Of a stretch of 64,000 bases of DNA, positions 56,837 to 64,000 are shown in pieces (position 1 is the first letter of the stretch; each line of letters begins with the position of its first letter). The translations under genes and the position numbers were made by a program. Source of the stretch: Arthrobacter sp. SLBN-122 (GTDB taxonomy: Bacteria > Actinomycetota > Actinomycetes > Actinomycetales > Micrococcaceae). The stretch spans positions 992,001 through 1,056,000 of the forward strand of contig NZ_VFMS01000001.1 of the NCBI RefSeq assembly GCF_006715165.1, written 5' to 3'. The notes under the pieces were generated by a model. It saw nothing but the letters and a program-made list of their open reading frames with translations, was not told where the DNA came from and ran no database searches.

Positions 56837-58644
56837 TACTGGTCCTTTTCGGGCCCGGTGGGGCCTGCTGGGGTGGTGACGGGGCCTGCGGCATTGTCGG
56901 CGGAGCCTGCGACATTATCGCTTGCCCTGCTGGGAGTTCGCTGGGACTGGACATCGCCTTGAGAGGCAAGGACTTCAGAGGCAAGGTCCTGGGACGCAGA
57001 GCCTTCAGGGTCGGTGTCTTCCGGCAGCTGCCACTCGGTGGCGAAGAGTTTCCGGAGGGCTGCTGCCTCGCCGGCCAGGCGGTGGTCCTCGCCACGGGCC
57101 AGGAGTCCGTATTCCACCATGGTGCGGCCGTCGTCAGCGGTGCCCGTCCGCACCCAGACGCGCCGGCGGTTGACGTAGAGCGAGAGGATGAGGCCGGCCA
57201 CGGCCAGCAAAGCGAAGACCAGGGCGTAGGCCTGTCCGGGGTTGTGGTGGATGTCCACGCCGATGTACCGCTTCACGCCGTCGAAGCTGATGGTGCCTTT
57301 GCCGTCCGGCAGCGTGTAGGTGGAGCCCGGCGCCAGGGTGATGCCGCCGGCGGCCAGGTTCCTGGCGTTGAGCGGGGTCAGGTCCTTGACGTCCAGCTCG
57401 AAGACGTTCTGCGGGGCGCCGCTGTTCAGGCCCAGGTCCCCGTAGTAGGAGTTCAGGGTCAGCTGGGGGTTGAACAGCTCCGGGTCTGCGCTGAAGGAGA
57501 CATTCTTGTCCGTCACGAACGCGGTGGGCAGGAAGAAGCCCACGAAGCCCAGCTGGTCCGGCTGGGCATCGGGCACCTTGATGACCACGGAGGAGTAGTA
57601 GTTATCGCCCTGGAGTTTGGCCACCACGGGGCCCTGCATGGCCACGTTGCCGGCTCCGTCCCGGATGGTCACCACCGGTGCGTAGCCGTTACCGGTGAGG
57701 TAGATGCTGGTCCCGCCCAGGGTCACGGGATCGTTGACCTTCAGGATTTCCTGCTTGGGCGGGGCGTCCGGGTTTTCCTTGGTGGTGACGGTGGCGGCGA
57801 AGTCGATGGGCTGGCCGAACTTGCCCCTGGATTCGCGGTCGAACGTGATGTTGAACTTGTCCAGCTGGAGCGAGTACGGCTGCAGCTGGCTGGACTGGAA
57901 GTTGGTGCCCGGGTTGAACTGGTCGTAGCCCACCAGGGTGTTCACGAAGGTGTCGCCTTCCACCAGGATGCGTTGGCCGCTGTACCCGAACAGGCCGCCC
58001 GCGGCCACGGCCACCAGCACGCCGATCAGCGAGGTATGGAAGACGAGGTTGCCCACTTCCTTCATGAACCCGCGCTCGGCCCCCAGCGACGGGCGGTTGC
58101 CGCCGGCGTCCCGGACCTCAACCCGGTAGCCGCGCTTCCGCAGCAGCCCCGCGGCACCGTTGATGGCGTCCGACGCCGGGATCCCGGCTCCGGCGGGAAT
58201 CACCAGGGTGCCGTATTCCGGCAGCCGGGAGAGGCGCTGCGGCGTGCGTGGCGGCTGGGAGCGCATGGCTTTGTAGTGGGCGATGGCGCGCGGCACCACG
58301 CAGCCGATCAGCGAGATGAACAACAGAAGGTAGATCGCTGAGAACCAGGCCGACGAGTAGACATCATAGAGCTGCAGGGAGTCCAGCAGCTTGCCGTAGT
58401 CCGGGTGGTCCTTGATGTACTGGGTCACCACGGCCGGGTTGGCCGGCCGCTGCGGGAACAGGGAGCCGGGGACGGCGGCGACGGCGAGGAGCAGCAGCAG
58501 GAACAGCGCCGTGCGCATGCTGGTCAGCTGGGTCCAGGCCCACCGCAGCATGCCCCTGGGCCCCAGGGCCGGAAGGGCGGCCTGGGCCTTTGCTTCCGCA
58601 ACGGGGTCGGATTGCTTCTTCTTTACGTTCACACGCTCGCTCAT
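56836..58644 (-). CDS. resB: Cytochrome c biogenesis protein ResB
   Basis: A 602-residue System II component. Three N-terminal membrane helices (about 45-65 TALFLLLLLAVAAVPGSLFPQ, 95-115 WFSAIYLLLFISLIGCVVPR, 185-205 LVFHTSLIGVLVAVAAGGLFGYSGQ), a large exported domain (about 210-500) and a last helix (AYALVFALLAVAGLILSLYV). It partners CcsB. ATG at 58644 overlaps the ccdA stop as TGATG; the open frame further upstream is the ccdA shadow. The acidic, Ala/Ser-rich C-terminus (about 550-602) is variable. Confidence 0.94.
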   Translation of the reverse strand: MSERVNVKKKQSDPVAEAKAQAALPALGPRGMLRWAWTQLTSMRTALFLLLLLAVAAVPGSLFPQRPANPAVVTQYIKDHPDYGKLLDSLQLYDVYSSAWFSAIYLLLFISLIGCVVPRAIAHYKAMRSQPPRTPQRLSRLPEYGTLVIPAGAGIPASDAINGAAGLLRKRGYRVEVRDAGGNRPSLGAERGFMKEVGNLVFHTSLIGVLVAVAAGGLFGYSGQRILVEGDTFVNTLVGYDQFNPGTNFQSSQLQPYSLQLDKFNITFDRESRGKFGQPIDFAATVTTKENPDAPPKQEILKVNDPVTLGGTSIYLTGNGYAPVVTIRDGAGNVAMQGPVVAKLQGDNYYSSVVIKVPDAQPDQLGFVGFFLPTAFVTDKNVSFSADPELFNPQLTLNSYYGDLGLNSGAPQNVFELDVKDLTPLNARNLAAGGITLAPGSTYTLPDGKGTISFDGVKRYIGVDIHHNPGQAYALVFALLAVAGLILSLYVNRRRVWVRTGTADDGRTMVEYGLLARGEDHRLAGEAAALRKLFATEWQLPEDTDPEGSASQDLASEVLASQGDVQSQRTPSRASDNVAGSADNAAGPVTTPAGPTGPEKDQ

Positions 58645-59399
58645 CAGATCGGCAACTTCACGTCGGTTTGGAACCAGTACTGCAGCCCTGTCACCCAGGT
58701 CCCCCAGACGCCGGTGGCCATCAGCAGCCCGAGCACCACCAGGATTCCGCCGCCGGTCCGCTGGATGGCCAGCCGGTGCTTGCGGAAGAACGCCATGACG
58801 CCCATCCCCCGGCGCAGGGCCAGCGCGATCAACAGGAACGGAATGCCCAGCCCCAGGCTGTAGACGAACGCCAGGAAGGCGCCCTTGGCCGCCGAGGATC
58901 CGCCGGAAAGGCTCAGCAGCTGGACGGCTGAATACGTGGGTCCGATGCACGGCGCCCAGCCCAGGCCGAAGGTCAGCCCCAGCAACGGCGCCCCCCAGAG
59001 CCCGGCCGGTGGTTTGGCATGGATCTTCGCGTCCCGCTGGAGCCAGCTGAAGCCGCCCATGAAGACGATGCCCATGATGATCACCAGGACTCCCAGGAGC
59101 TGGGTGATCCACGCGTTCTGGCTGCCGGTGATCAGGGTGCCCAGCTGGCCGAAGGCGCCGCCCAGCAGGACGAAGATCACCGAGAAGCCGAGGACGAACA
59201 GCCCGATCCCTGCCAGCATGCGGCCACGCTTTTGCTTTTGCAGGTCCACGCCGCTCAGGCCCGTGACGTAACCGAGGTAGCCGGGAACCAGTGGAAGGAC
59301 GCAGGGGGACAGGAAGGAGACCAGTCCGGCGAGCAGTGCCACCGGAATGGCCAGCAGGATGGAGCCGCTGAGGATGGCTTCAGCAAAGGGGCTGTTCAC
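58644..59399 (-). CDS. ccdA: Cytochrome c biogenesis thiol:disulfide transporter CcdA
   Basis: A 251-residue, six-helix DsbD-type membrane protein. The paired cysteines that carry electrons across the membrane are in FLSPCVLPLVPGYLGYV (Cys33) and GLGWAPCIGPTYSA. It passes reducing power from cytoplasmic thioredoxin to the TlpA-like protein outside, keeping apocytochrome cysteines reduced. GTG start at 59399, nine bases after tlpA. Translationally coupled to resB. Confidence 0.95.
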   Translation of the reverse strand: MNSPFAEAILSGSILLAIPVALLAGLVSFLSPCVLPLVPGYLGYVTGLSGVDLQKQKRGRMLAGIGLFVLGFSVIFVLLGGAFGQLGTLITGSQNAWITQLLGVLVIIMGIVFMGGFSWLQRDAKIHAKPPAGLWGAPLLGLTFGLGWAPCIGPTYSAVQLLSLSGGSSAAKGAFLAFVYSLGLGIPFLLIALALRRGMGVMAFFRKHRLAIQRTGGGILVVLGLLMATGVWGTWVTGLQYWFQTDVKLPI

Positions 59400-59408
59400 G
59401 GTCCCGCC

Positions 59409-60020
59409 CTACTCGGCCACGGCGGCGCTGATGAGGGCCTTCAGGGTGCCCTTTTCAATCTCGCCGAGGACGCGCGAGGCCACCCGTCCCTGCTTGTCCA
59501 GGACCAGGGTGGTGGGCACGGCGCCGGGCGGCACCAGGCCGGACACAGACAGCAGGACGCTGCCGTCCTTGTCGTCAAAGCTCGGGTAGGTCAGATTGAA
59601 GGTCTTCTCGAACGCCTCCGCCGTGGGCTTTTCGTCCCGGAGGTTGACGCCGAAGAACTGGACACCCTGGTCCTTGAACTCCTGGTGCAGTTCTTCGAGG
59701 AGCGGTGCCTCCACCCGGCAGGGGGCGCAGGCGGCGAACCAGAAGTTCAGGACGCTGACCTTGCCCTGGAAGTCGGCGGGGGTTACTGCGGTGCCGTTGA
59801 AAAGCGCACCCTGGATCTGCACGGCTTCCTTACGGTCCGCCGCGGCGAACTCGGTCACGGAGCCGTCACCCGCCACATAGTTTTTGTTGTCGCCCGCCTT
59901 GGCCTGCTTGGCCAGCGCATCCTCCTGGGCACAGCCGGACAGGCCCAGGGTCAGTGCGGTGAGGGCCAAGCCGCCGGCAGCGAGCATGCTCCGGCGCGAG
60001 GGAAGGTTGTTGCTGCTCAC
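59409..60020 (-). CDS. TlpA/ResA-type thioredoxin-fold lipoprotein
   Basis: A 203-residue exported lipoprotein. A twin-arginine-like SRRSML and lipobox LSGC (Cys30) lead to a thioredoxin fold with the redox pair CAPC (Cys98, Cys101) in NFWFAACAPCRVEAP and a later cis-Pro region GAVPTTLVLD. It reduces apocytochrome c disulfides before heme ligation. GTG start at 60020 with GGAGCC upstream; only two bases after the phosphatase stop. Located between the phosphatase and ccdA as in typical actinobacterial ccs clusters. Confidence 0.92.
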   Translation of the reverse strand: MSSNNLPSRRSMLAAGGLALTALTLGLSGCAQEDALAKQAKAGDNKNYVAGDGSVTEFAAADRKEAVQIQGALFNGTAVTPADFQGKVSVLNFWFAACAPCRVEAPLLEELHQEFKDQGVQFFGVNLRDEKPTAEAFEKTFNLTYPSFDDKDGSVLLSVSGLVPPGAVPTTLVLDKQGRVASRVLGEIEKGTLKALISAAVAE

Positions 60021-60022
60021 GG

Positions 60023-60703
60023 TCAGGCTCCAGGGGTGCTGGCGGCACCGGGAAGAAGGGATGCCGCGGGTTCGCTGTACTCGACCCGCAAAAGCGAGCC
60101 GTCGTCGTCGAACACCAGGGACGTAACGGAGGTCAGGGTGCACTCGCGCTTGCGCGGATCGTGCCACAGGGGCCGGCCTTCGGCACTCAGCCGGGCCGTC
60201 CAGATGGGCAGCTGGTGGCTCACCAGGATGGCCTCGGGCCCCCGGGCGCCGAAGTCGCCTGCAGCCAGTTCGATGGCCCGCAGCCGGGCGTCCTGTGCAG
60301 CGGCGGCCACCCTCGCGGCCTGCCGCTTGTACGGTTCGCCCCACGACGGGCGCAGCGGGTTGAGCAGGCGCGGCCAGTGGCGCGGCCGCCGGAGCTCGGC
60401 CTTGGTGACCTTCATGCCCTCGAAGTAGTTTTCGGCTTCGATGATTCGCTCATCGGTGTGGATCTGCAGGCGCAGGGCTTCCGACGTCGGCCGCGCAGTC
60501 TCCTGCGCACGGTCGAGCGGGGAGGCGGCCAGGTAGGTGATGCGGGCGCCGAGCTCGGCGCGCTGCCGAAAGTGTTCTGCGAGCGTCCGGGCCATCTCCT
60601 GCCCCAGTTCGGAGAGGTGGAATTCGGGAAGCCGCCCATAGAGAACGCCGTCGGGATTATGGACCTCGCCGTGGCGGAGCAGATGGACAGTGGCTTGGGG
60701 CAT
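60023..60703 (-). CDS. Histidine phosphatase family protein (phosphoglycerate mutase-like)
   Basis: A 226-residue branch 1 histidine phosphatase. RHG motif in VHLLRHGEVHNPDG (catalytic His10), the second Arg/Glu region RITYLAASPLDRAQETARPTSEAL, the insert YFEGMKVTKAELRRPRHWPRL, and the second His in EAILVSHQLPIW. Regularly found at the head of the ccs operon in Micrococcaceae; its substrate there is unknown. The ATG at 60703 starts the operon his-phosphatase, tlpA, ccdA, resB, ccsB. Its promoter lies in the A/T-rich 60704-60900 region. Confidence 0.92.
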   Translation of the reverse strand: MPQATVHLLRHGEVHNPDGVLYGRLPEFHLSELGQEMARTLAEHFRQRAELGARITYLAASPLDRAQETARPTSEALRLQIHTDERIIEAENYFEGMKVTKAELRRPRHWPRLLNPLRPSWGEPYKRQAARVAAAAQDARLRAIELAAGDFGARGPEAILVSHQLPIWTARLSAEGRPLWHDPRKRECTLTSVTSLVFDDDGSLLRVEYSEPAASLLPGAASTPGA

Positions 60704-60755
60704 GTTTACCAGTTTCTCAAAGATGGCGTGCGATCCGAAATCTTCCGCACATGCT

Positions 60756-60886
60756 TTCTACAAACAGTAGAACTGAAGTTTTTGAAGAAATGTTCCGGAG
60801 CCGGGAACAAAACATGCAAATGCATGTTTATACTTGATGCAGCAAGTTAGTTGAGGCTTCAACAGATGAAGGTTCAACAGTAGAAC
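60756..60886. promoter_or_regulatory. A/T-rich intergenic region with several inverted repeats upstream of yceI
   Basis: This divergent region holds a TTCTAC-N5-GTAGAA repeat (60756-60772), a perfect 9-bp-arm palindrome AAACATGCA-aa-TGCATGTTT (60810-60829) abutting a TATACT -10 box (60829-60834), a GTTGAGGCTTCAAC repeat (60850-60863), and two direct AACAGTAGAAC copies (60763, 60876). The palindrome next to the -10 is of the size bound by MarR-type repressors. Confidence 0.55.
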
Positions 60887-60921
60887 AACCAGCGCCACAT
60901 ACCTATACAAGGAGCAACATC

Positions 60922-61470
60922 ATGGCACTTCCCGCAGACGTCACCACCGGTACCTGGACCCTGGACAACTCCCACAGCGAGATCGGCTTCACGGTCCGCC
61001 ACGCCGGCATCAGCAAGGTCCGCGGCCAGTTCAAGGAAGCCGCCGCCACCCTGGACCTGGCCCAGGAGGTTGCCGACTCCACCATCAACGCCACCATCCA
61101 GACCGCCAGCTTCGATTCCGGCGACGTCAACCGCGACGGCCACGTCAAGGGCGAGGACTTCTTCGACGTGGAGAAGTTCCCCGAGATCTCCTTCGTGTCC
61201 AACGGCCTGGTGGCCAAGGGCAACAGCTACGAACTCACCGGCGACCTGACCATCAAGGGTGTCACCCGTCCGGTGACCCTGGAAACCGAATTCAACGGCG
61301 TTGCCGTTGATCCGTTCGGCAACACCCGCGCCGGCGTCTCCGCCGAGACCACCATCAGCCGCAAGGACTTTGGCCTCACCTGGAACGCGGTCCTGGAAGC
61401 CGGCGGCGTGCTGGTCAGCGACAAGGTTGCCATCAACCTGGAACTCGCCTTCATCGCTCCCGCAGCATAA
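60922..61470 (+). CDS. YceI family protein (polyisoprenoid-binding)
   Basis: A 182-residue YceI-like lipocalin-fold protein without signal peptide: TGTWTLDNSHSEIGFTVRHAGISKVRGQFKEA, then DSTINATIQTASFDSGDVNRDGHVKGEDFFDVEKFPEISFVS and LTIKGVTRPVTLETEFNG. All family blocks are present at normal length. Members bind polyprenols such as isoprenoid quinones and respond to acid or redox stress; the true ligand here is unknown. AAGGAG precedes the ATG. It is divergent from the histidine phosphatase and probably strongly expressed given its codon bias. Confidence 0.93.
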   Translation: MALPADVTTGTWTLDNSHSEIGFTVRHAGISKVRGQFKEAAATLDLAQEVADSTINATIQTASFDSGDVNRDGHVKGEDFFDVEKFPEISFVSNGLVAKGNSYELTGDLTIKGVTRPVTLETEFNGVAVDPFGNTRAGVSAETTISRKDFGLTWNAVLEAGGVLVSDKVAINLELAFIAPAA

Positions 61471-61490
61471 TTTCACCCCCTCAGGGGCAA

Positions 61491-61526
61491 ACCCCGGCAC
61501 CAGGCCAACCCGCCTGGCGCCGGGGT
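61491..61526 (+). terminator. Terminator of the yceI gene
   Basis: A 15-base ACCCCGGCACCAGGC arm pairs at 14 positions with its downstream complement around CAACCC, followed by CCCTTGTTT. Located 20 bases after the yceI stop. Confidence 0.8.
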
Positions 61527-61693
61527 CCCTTGTTTAACGGCAACTGCTTAACGGCAACCACCTGCGGCAATAGCGTTGGAATCACCCACAACGCCGCCTG
61601 CCGGGGGTACGGTGGACTTAAGCCATGCTGGGGGGAAGGCAGAGGACCGATTCCCGGCAGCCTACCCGGATCCCAACCTGCAGAAGGAACGCC

Positions 61694-62527
61694 ATGAGTA
61701 CTCCTCCCGTCCCGCCACCCGCGCCCCAGGACCCCCATTCCGGCAACGGCCAGCCGGGGCATGACCAGGCCGGCAACCAGTCCGGAGACCAGCAGCCCCG
61801 CTACGGCCAGAACGCGCCGCAGTATGGGCAGAATGCCCCGCAGTACGGCCAGAACACGCCGCAGTACGGCTCCCAGCCGCCGGCAGCGCCGCAGTACGGC
61901 CAGAATGGCCCGCAGTATGGGCAGAACCCTCCCCAGTACGGCTCCCAATATGGGCAGAATGCACCCCAGGCTCCCGGCTACGGCCAGAATGCGCCCCAAT
62001 ACGGGCAGTCGCCGTATGGCCAGTACCCCTCGGAGCAGCCGCAACCCGCCGGCGCCAAGGGAATCCCGCAGCTGGTGAACATCTCCTTCTGGCTGCTCAT
62101 TGCGTCAGCCGTCATTTTCGTCGTCGCAATGCTCACCGGCCTCAGCCAGCTGGACGACCCCGCCTACCGGCAGGCCTTTGAGCAGCAGATGGAGGCCGGC
62201 GGCGCCACCGGAGTCACTTATGACGACATCCAGGGAGTCATTGCCGGAACCCTGGTGGTGTTCGCGATCATCGGCGTGGCCCTCTACCTGCTGGTGGCCT
62301 TCTTTGTCCGGAAGGGCAAGAACTGGGCGCGCATCCTGGGCACGGTGTTCGCTGCGCTGTCAGTGCTGGGCCTCTTCGGTCCCCCCAGCCTGGGCACAAT
62401 CGGAACGCTCCTGGGAATCGCGGCCATCGTGCTGCTCTACCTTCCCGGGGCCGCCCCGTACTTCCGGAAGCAGCAGCCGTTCGCCAACCCGTACCCGGGC
62501 GGCTTCGGCAATCCGTACGGACGGTAG
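61694..62527 (+). CDS. PQYGQN-repeat membrane protein (DUF4064-like C-terminus)
   Basis: A 277-residue protein. Residues about 1-125 are a low-complexity Pro/Gln/Gly/Tyr/Asn segment with about ten PQYGQ-type units (QYGQNAP, QYGSQ), prion-like in composition. The C-terminal half has four membrane helices: LVNISFWLLIASAVIFVVAML, LVVFAIIGVALYLLVAFFV, ILGTVFAALSVLGLF and LLGIAAIVLLYLPGAAPYF, then a short Tyr/Gly tail. AAGGAA precedes the ATG at 61694. Such tails are common in actinobacterial membrane proteins of the DUF4064/Tim44-like sort; function unknown. The strong terminator at 62542 ends the gene. Confidence 0.8.
   Translation: MSTPPVPPPAPQDPHSGNGQPGHDQAGNQSGDQQPRYGQNAPQYGQNAPQYGQNTPQYGSQPPAAPQYGQNGPQYGQNPPQYGSQYGQNAPQAPGYGQNAPQYGQSPYGQYPSEQPQPAGAKGIPQLVNISFWLLIASAVIFVVAMLTGLSQLDDPAYRQAFEQQMEAGGATGVTYDDIQGVIAGTLVVFAIIGVALYLLVAFFVRKGKNWARILGTVFAALSVLGLFGPPSLGTIGTLLGIAAIVLLYLPGAAPYFRKQQPFANPYPGGFGNPYGR
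61800..62030 (+). repeat. Coding repeats for the PQYGQ units
   Basis: Imperfect 21-30-base units starting CCGCAGTACGGCCAGAA or CCCCAGTATGGGCAGAA encode the Gln/Tyr-rich segment. Both sets of synonymous codons occur, showing repeat expansion with drift in a coding frame. Confidence 0.85.
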
Positions 62528-62541
62528 CGGTACCAGCGCTG

Positions 62542-62586
62542 AAATCAGGCGGCCCGGGATGCATCGCATCCCGGGCCGCCTGATTT
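62542..62586. terminator. Strong bidirectional hairpin terminator
   Basis: A 21-bp perfect stem (AAATCAGGCGGCCCGGGATGC and complement in full) around a 3-base loop, ending in ATTT on each strand, between the convergent membrane-protein gene (+) and rex (-). Confidence 0.9.
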
Positions 62587-62592
62587 AAATTC

Positions 62593-63297
62593 CTAGGCCG
62601 TCTGCCCTGGCGTCTGGGCCCGTTGCGCGTGGTAGGCCAGGATCTGGAGTTCGGTGGCCATGTCCACCTTGCGGAGGTTCACGCCTTCGGGAACCTGCAG
62701 CATCACTGGTGCGAAGCTCAGCACGCTGTGCACGCCTGCCGCCACCACGCGGTCGCACACCCCCTGGGCCACCGCGGCAGGAAGTGCCAGCACCACCATG
62801 TTGGCCCCCGTACGGTGCAGGACGGTTTCAAGGTCTGCCACGTCGCTGACGCGCAGCCATCCCACCTCGTTGCCCACCACCATCTGGTCGGCGTCGAAGA
62901 TGGCCACCACATCGAACCCCCGCGATTCAAAGCCGCCGTAGCGCGCCAGCGCCTTGCCCAGGTTGCCGGCGCCCACTATGGCCACTTTCCAGTCGTGGGT
63001 CAGTCCCAGGGCAGCGGCAATGTGGCGGCTGAGGTACTGCACCTCATAGCCAACACCCCTGGTCCCGTAGGACCCCACATGCGACAAGTCCTTGCGCAGT
63101 GTTGAGGAACTGACGCCTGAGGCTTCTGCCAGGGACTCGGAGGAAACGCGCTCCACGCCCTCGGACAGCAAGGTGTTCAGGGCGCGGAGGTAAATGGTCA
63201 GCCGGGCCACGGCGGCAGGAGGTATCTGCTTGGCGATTGGGCCCGTGGCATCCGGAAGGTCCGGGACAGGCTGGGGCGTTGAACCCAGGGATGTCAC
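62593..63297 (-). CDS. rex: Redox-sensing transcriptional repressor Rex
   Basis: A 234-residue Rex. N-terminal winged helix (about 20-85) with VARLTIYLRALNTLLSEG and SSSTLRKDLSHVGSYGTRGVGYEV, the DNA-recognition block. Then the NAD(H)-binding Rossmann domain: VAIVGAGNLGKALARYGGF, and FDADQMVVGNEVG. NADH binding releases it from respiration and fermentation genes. The GTG at 63297 with AGGGAGG seven bases upstream is preferred to the longer start at 63330. The neighbouring glutaredoxin-like gene and the respiratory (ccs, men) genes fit its role in redox control. Confidence 0.95.
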   Translation of the reverse strand: MTSLGSTPQPVPDLPDATGPIAKQIPPAAVARLTIYLRALNTLLSEGVERVSSESLAEASGVSSSTLRKDLSHVGSYGTRGVGYEVQYLSRHIAAALGLTHDWKVAIVGAGNLGKALARYGGFESRGFDVVAIFDADQMVVGNEVGWLRVSDVADLETVLHRTGANMVVLALPAAVAQGVCDRVVAAGVHSVLSFAPVMLQVPEGVNLRKVDMATELQILAYHAQRAQTPGQTA

Positions 63298-63414
63298 CCG
63301 CACCTCCCTTGCATCGCGTTGTGAGTCCACTCTAGGTCCCTGCCGCTCATGGCTTCAAAACCCGGGCCATCGAAAACCCGCGGCATCCGGGCATCTGATG
63401 TCACTGCCGCTCCC

Positions 63415-63669
63415 CTACTGGGCCATGGCGCGCTGCAGCACGCGTTCCAGGCGGGCCTCGTCGATCTTCCAGAAGTCGCGCTGCACGCCGTCCACCAGCA
63501 CTACGGGGATTTCCTCGGCATAACGCTCACGCAGGTCGGGCTGGTTGTCCACTTGCTCTTCGCTCCACGTCAGGCCCAATGTGGCAGTGACCCGGGCGAC
63601 GGCGTCGCGCGCCTCCTCGCAAAGGTGGCAGTCAGCTTTGGTGACCAGGACGACGCGAGGTGTAGCCAT
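63415..63669 (-). CDS. Glutaredoxin/thioredoxin-like small protein (DUF836 type)
   Basis: An 84-residue thioredoxin-fold protein: RVVLVTKADCHLCEEARDAV carries a CHLC redox pair (Cys14, Cys17), and EIPVVLVDGVQRDFWKIDEARL supplies the cis-Pro and final helix. This is the glutaredoxin-like DUF836 pattern seen next to rex in many actinobacteria. It may reduce disulfides or mixed thiols. ATG at 63669 with TACCGT six bases upstream (leaderless pattern), divergent from the HAD gene. The 117-base gap to rex argues for separate transcripts. Confidence 0.88.
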   Translation of the reverse strand: MATPRVVLVTKADCHLCEEARDAVARVTATLGLTWSEEQVDNQPDLRERYAEEIPVVLVDGVQRDFWKIDEARLERVLQRAMAQ

Positions 63670-63747
63670 GGCTTAACGGTATCGCCGTTCGTGGCGTGCC
63701 GGTGACGCCGACGGCGGCCGGCCAGTGGATTGACTAGACTCGAGTCC

Positions 63748-64000
63748 ATGCCCGAGGAGAAATACGTCGCCGTAGTCACGCGGCCGGTTGCTGCGCCGCA
63801 GCCGGGCGAGGCGGCGTTTTTCGATGTGGACAATACCTTGATGCGTGGCGCCAGCCTCTTCCATGTGGCGCGGAAGATGCACCAGCGCGGAGCCTTCACC
63901 CTGAGGCAGGCGGCTGGTATGGCCTGGCAACAGTTCAAGTTTGTGGCCCGCGGCGAAAACATGGATGACGTCCACGCCGTCCGCGACTCCGCCCTGAACC
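63748..64000 (+). CDS. HAD-IB family hydrolase (SerB-like), N-terminal part
   Basis: The gene runs off the window; 84 residues are visible. After a 23-residue lead comes GEAAFFDVDNTLMRGASLFHVARKMHQRG, with the HAD motif I DVDNT containing the nucleophile Asp. The family includes phosphoserine phosphatase-like enzymes of the HAD-IB subclass; in actinobacteria this gene commonly lies beside glutaredoxin and rex. ATG at 63748 with TAGACT seven bases upstream (leaderless pattern). Substrate unknown, and the C-terminal domains that would help are missing. Confidence 0.85.
   Translation, partial: MPEEKYVAVVTRPVAAPQPGEAAFFDVDNTLMRGASLFHVARKMHQRGAFTLRQAAGMAWQQFKFVARGENMDDVHAVRDSALN

Noticed and set aside
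58644..59112. ResB extended upstream
   Set aside because: That stretch is the out-of-frame reading of ccdA; the ATG at 58644 gives the TGATG coupling and normal ResB length.
61800..62030. Tandem repeat as a CRISPR-like or intergenic element
   Set aside because: It is in frame in a complete gene and encodes PQYGQ units.
1..64000. tRNA, rRNA, prophage, transposase or integrase genes
   Set aside because: No tRNA-like cloverleaf or T-loop sequence, no rRNA motifs and no transposase or integrase motifs were seen on either strand.

Overview
The window is high-GC actinobacterial DNA, best matched to Micrococcaceae (an Arthrobacter or Pseudarthrobacter type). This rests on the strong G/C third-position bias, frequent GTG and TTG starts, many genes preceded 6-7 bases upstream by a TAnnnT -10 box (probable leaderless transcripts), menaquinone genes, System II cytochrome c maturation, Rex, and an IniB/dynamin locus. 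About 62 protein genes are packed with no gap over 300 bases. I saw no rRNA, tRNA, CRISPR array, insertion sequence or phage gene.

Region 1 (1-13758): the 3' end of oligopeptidase B, an SRPBCC protein, a DUF2945 stress protein, a type II sulfide:quinone oxidoreductase and acetate kinase. Then comes a sugar-acid module (FAH-family enzyme, NADP aldehyde dehydrogenase, L-fuconate dehydratase-type enolase, FadR/GntR regulator, MFS transporter), followed by phosphate acetyltransferase. The module separates ackA from pta and is bounded by two very similar hairpins. The regulator gene lies between two promoters that carry matching operator pairs.

Region 2 (13971-30670): phenylacetate-type catabolism, split into blocks. 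Thioesterase-paaK-TetR, paaZ facing a second thioesterase, and a thiolase/enoyl-CoA hydratase/3-hydroxyacyl-CoA dehydrogenase operon each have a matching 22-bp palindrome upstream. Interspersed are secreted or envelope proteins: an HtrA-like lipoprotein protease, a DUF4397 protein, a large S1 protease with a sortase-type LAATG tail, a tyrosine phosphatase and an SGNH hydrolase. The ring epoxidase genes are not in the window.

Region 3 (30704-41284): pentapeptide and CsbD stress proteins, DNA polymerase IV, a dienelactone hydrolase, an amino-acid permease, a CPBP protease, and a carbohydrate ABC importer operon ending in an unrecognised 579-residue protein that may be a polysaccharide lyase.

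Region 4 (41445-46353): a VOC protein, menB-menE-menA, and small membrane proteins.

Region 5 (46355-55510): an all-minus-strand locus, in transcription order: membrane-anchored Hsp70-like ATPase, LuxR regulator, IniB-like repeat protein, IniA-like dynamin, IniC-like dynamin. Its last three genes reproduce the mycobacterial iniBAC order, and this is the most interesting block in the window.

Region 6 (55727-64000): histidine phosphatase-tlpA-ccdA-resB-ccsB (cytochrome c maturation), a YceI protein, a PQYGQN-repeat membrane protein, the redox repressor Rex, a glutaredoxin-like protein and the start of a HAD hydrolase.

Functions are inferred from motifs and family knowledge; no database search was run.
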